Shown here in pieces: positions 61,601 through 64,000 of a stretch of DNA of 64,000 nt (within the stretch, counting starts at the first letter, position 1; every line of letters starts with the position of its first letter). Where the stretch lies: assembly GCA_037074765.1 (NCBI GenBank), contig JBAMDO010000068.1:1-64000 (forward strand). Reading direction: 5' to 3'. Under the pieces are notes generated by a model. That model was not told where the DNA came from, made no database searches, and saw only the letters and a program-made list of their open reading frames with translations. Origin of the DNA: Mansonella perstans. Lineage: Eukaryota; Nematoda; Chromadorea; Rhabditida; Onchocercidae. Made by a program: the position numbers and the translations under genes.

Positions 61601-63989
61601 TATCCAATGGAAAATTTATCTCTCTCTAAGAAAAACAATGTTTAATTCAAAAACAATGTGCAATTTTTCAGCTTACCGGGAGGCATCAGCAGTCGCTTTA
61701 CGGGGCCATGTCTTTCAAACATTCGTTTTAATTCACCAGTATCAACCTTGGTCGTTAAATTTTTAACGATAATTACAGTATTACTTCGTTTTGCTGCAGG
61801 CCGTGAGAAAACATCCAGACATACATCATTGGCTAACAAATATTTCCGAGTTTCGTTGACTAGCTGTGTTTCCGCAAGTGCCAAGCGTACACCAGCACTG
61901 TAAAATTAGAAAAAAATAAGTTAAGGATTCTAACAAAATCCGCTTACTTTTCTAATTGCAAAATAAGTGGTTCATAACAAGAATTAATCGTATTTGTTGC
62001 TTTTCTATGAATCCGCAACAGCTAGTTTACAGGATCATACCAAACAAATTCGCAATTTTCTGATAATCACAGACGAAAAATACGTTGCAGTTTAAGTCAA
62101 AGCTAGATTCTTTTTATCAACAAAAATATGCCTTATTTCTCCTTGTCCGAGCAGCAGATCACTTTTTTCGACATCCAATTTTTCAGCCAGTGTTTCAGCA
62201 ACTGCATTAGCTCCAAGAAACAACGTGTTCCACGAATAAGATTTTCCAGCATCCTTCTAAAAAAATCATAAAATAACTCAAGTAAATAATTATACTGAAC
62301 TACGCAGAGACGAAAATTACCCTTAGTTTTGCAATTTTTGCTTTCTGAAATGTCGATTTAGCAATGATGTCAGTCTCTTCCATTTCACGCTTCTCTTCCC
62401 CAGGTAAAATATGAAGCATTCTTCCCTAAAAGTTCATGACGATAAAATAGAAAACTCTTAATATGGAGAAAAGCAGAATAAATATAGCAAAACCATGAAC
62501 CGTCAATGACAGTTATGAAATTTAGGTGAAAAAAACTCGCGAAATTAACCTTGAAAATGGAACCATCCAATGCTGAAAACGCTGCAACAGCAGATTCTGG
62601 GAAAACATAAGTGACAATAGCAAATCCTTTACACTGGCCTGTTTTTTTGCTAATAATCACTTGCAAATCGGATATTTCACCATACTTTTTAAACAAATAT
62701 TGGAGATCTTCATCACTGCACACGTACGGTAGATTCCGAACAAAGAGTCTAGAAATTCAGATTTGAACTCAAAATACAGCTTTCAGTATGCAATGCAGAA
62801 GTGCAATCAGGAAAAAGAAATAAATTAACCTCCCAGTTTCCAGGATCTTTGCCACAGATGCTTCAACTTCTGCTTCTCTCGCCTTATGAATATCACCTTC
62901 CATATCTCCATCAGAAATCTGATTGCTCGGTACTTTAGTTATTTCCAACTTAAGAAAAAGATCAGAATCATTGATATGTTTTATCGCAGTAAATGGACTA
63001 GAAAAGATTTCTTTTCTTTTCATCTTCCTTTGTCGACTTCCAACGCCACTCAACAATAAATCATAGCAGCGCTTCTAATTTCATTAATAGAGACATCAAA
63101 AGAGCTTCAACAGAATTAAAACCAAGCATTAATTTCATTAATAAAAAGACCTTGGAACCACCAAAAAATTGTCCATTCCGTTGCTGTGCTTTTCTTGCAT
63201 CAGATTCTTGAAAAAATGTTACAAAAGCAACAGCTTCAGTTGAGCCACGAACAAATTTAATTCCTTTCAATTTGATAGGACTAAACCAATCTTTGATCCC
63301 TTTTCCTTTCACAGTTTTCGGAAGACCACGTATTATTAACGATAGTGACGTGTCCCCTGTAAATAATGTGCACAGTAATTTATAAAGGAATAATACTGCA
63401 GCATTCATGGAAGTTAGATAAAACACAGCCAAATTCTTTTTACATAATATTTCCATTTTATTACTAATTTTTCAAGAATTCTTAAGAAAAGCATACAATT
63501 AACAAACATATACATGCATTTTACATGCTATTTTATTGTTTCAACGATTAAATAATTTAATATCAAAAGATCATCTCAGATTTCCAACAAGAAATTTAGC
63601 CTATCCACTTGTATGGGAGCAATCGATGTTTAGTATTGAAACATGAAGAAACATGTTTCCTGAAAGTTTCAAACATACCATAAGAACCATATGAGAGCTA
63701 ATTAAGTGAGGACGGTAAGAACTATCAAAAGCTTAAATAAAAACCGATTAAAGTTTAATGGATGATATTATATGCACTCCTTGACTGGCTTATGACCAGC
63801 CATGCTTTGCATGCAGAAAATTGCCGACAGAAAACAACTTTGAAATCTGAGTTTACCTAAACTAGTTTCTATAAATATCTATTCCTTCATTCATTCTAAA
63901 AACTTACCACTGATTCCAGACAGTAACTCTTCCATTATACTGTTATTGTTGCTTTCATCATTGCTGCTACTTGCAGTTGGTCGCGCACC
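58652..63989 (-). CDS. rbd-1: RBM19/MRD1-type multi-RRM rRNA-processing protein, 5' end off window
   Basis: Required for early pre-rRNA cleavage in the nucleolus (known for yeast Mrd1, vertebrate RBM19 and C. elegans RBD-1). Fifteen exons here (minus): 63989-63908, 63356-63151, 63074-62830, 62748-62550, 62425-62321, 62256-62132, 61897-61677, 61427-61296, 61215-61060, 60693-60436, 60133-60039, 59918-59802, 59418-59320, 59073-58886 and 58733-58652. They give 769 residues in a continuous frame. Five RRMs are visible: LSLIIRGLPKTVKGK (RRM2), RLFVRNLPYVCSDED with CKGFAIVTYVFPE (RRM3), TVIIVKNLTTKVDTG (RRM4), TTVFVKNLSFKTTDEE with GFGFVTFYQPEDA (RRM5) and KILIRNIPFQATRKE with HRGFGFVDFLTRADA (RRM6). 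GRMLHILPGEEKREM between RRM3 and RRM4 and ALAETQLVNETRK before RRM4 are family-specific linkers. RRM1 and the start codon lie right of the window. Two introns appear to use GC donors (see findings). Confidence 0.95.
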
Positions 63990-64000
63990 CTGAAAATAAA

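Noticed and set aside
1..64000. CRISPR arrays, bacterial operons, rRNA or tRNA genes
   Set aside because: Introns, splice signals and protein families show a nematode nuclear genome. I saw no regularly spaced repeat-spacer array, no rRNA-like stretch and no convincing cloverleaf, though tRNA detection by eye is unreliable.

Overview
The window is AT-rich animal DNA from a nematode, most likely a parasitic clade III (filarial-type) species. The evidence is a complete body-wall-type muscle myosin that resembles the C. elegans MYO-3 class at its N-terminus, an rbd-1-type rRNA-processing protein, many short introns with nematode-style pyrimidine-rich tttcag acceptors, and 3' splice acceptors only 5 to 15 bases upstream of several start codons, as expected for spliced-leader trans-splicing. 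The genus is inference. The sequence does not fix it.

Layout. 1-11.7 kb is gene-poor: it holds one terminal exon of an alsin-like VPS9-domain protein (+), one orphan last-exon candidate (+) and some weak coding-like open frames. 11.8-22.1 kb is a minus-strand cluster of three genes I could rebuild exon by exon with consistent phases or nearly so: MACROD-type macrodomain hydrolase (first in transcription order), KCTD3/SHKBP1-like BTB plus WD40-type protein, and DNAJC17-type J-domain/RRM protein. 22.1-24.9 kb is repeat-bearing intergenic DNA. 24.9-35.1 kb carries plus-strand genes I do not recognise: a 235-residue single-pass membrane protein, a possible 83-residue protein, and a protein with three copies of a short PH..F..KAR..L motif spread over separate exons. 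37.9-40.4 kb is a minus-strand locus of convincing small exons that I could not assemble into one model. 40.7-54.1 kb is a muscle myosin heavy chain in 39 exons on the minus strand, 1965 codons, complete. 54.1-58.6 kb is the myosin upstream region, with palindromes and duplications. 58.65-64.0 kb is the 3' part of an RBM19/MRD1/rbd-1 gene on the minus strand, running off the right edge.

The recognised genes have no common pathway. Myosin heavy chain is sarcomeric. The RBM19 and DNAJC17 homologues act in rRNA processing and splicing-related RNA biology, the macrodomain protein removes ADP-ribose, and the KCTD3-type protein is a BTB adaptor. The two items I would look at first as possibly undescribed are the KAR-motif gene (31.86-35.10 kb) and the 235-residue membrane protein (24.88-27.84 kb). 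Other notable items are two probable GC-AG introns in the rbd-1 gene, an in-frame stop-free 117-base intron inside the J domain of DNAJC17, and a long open frame running from a myosin exon into its intron. Exon limits were read by eye from splice consensus and reading phase. Single-base errors are possible.
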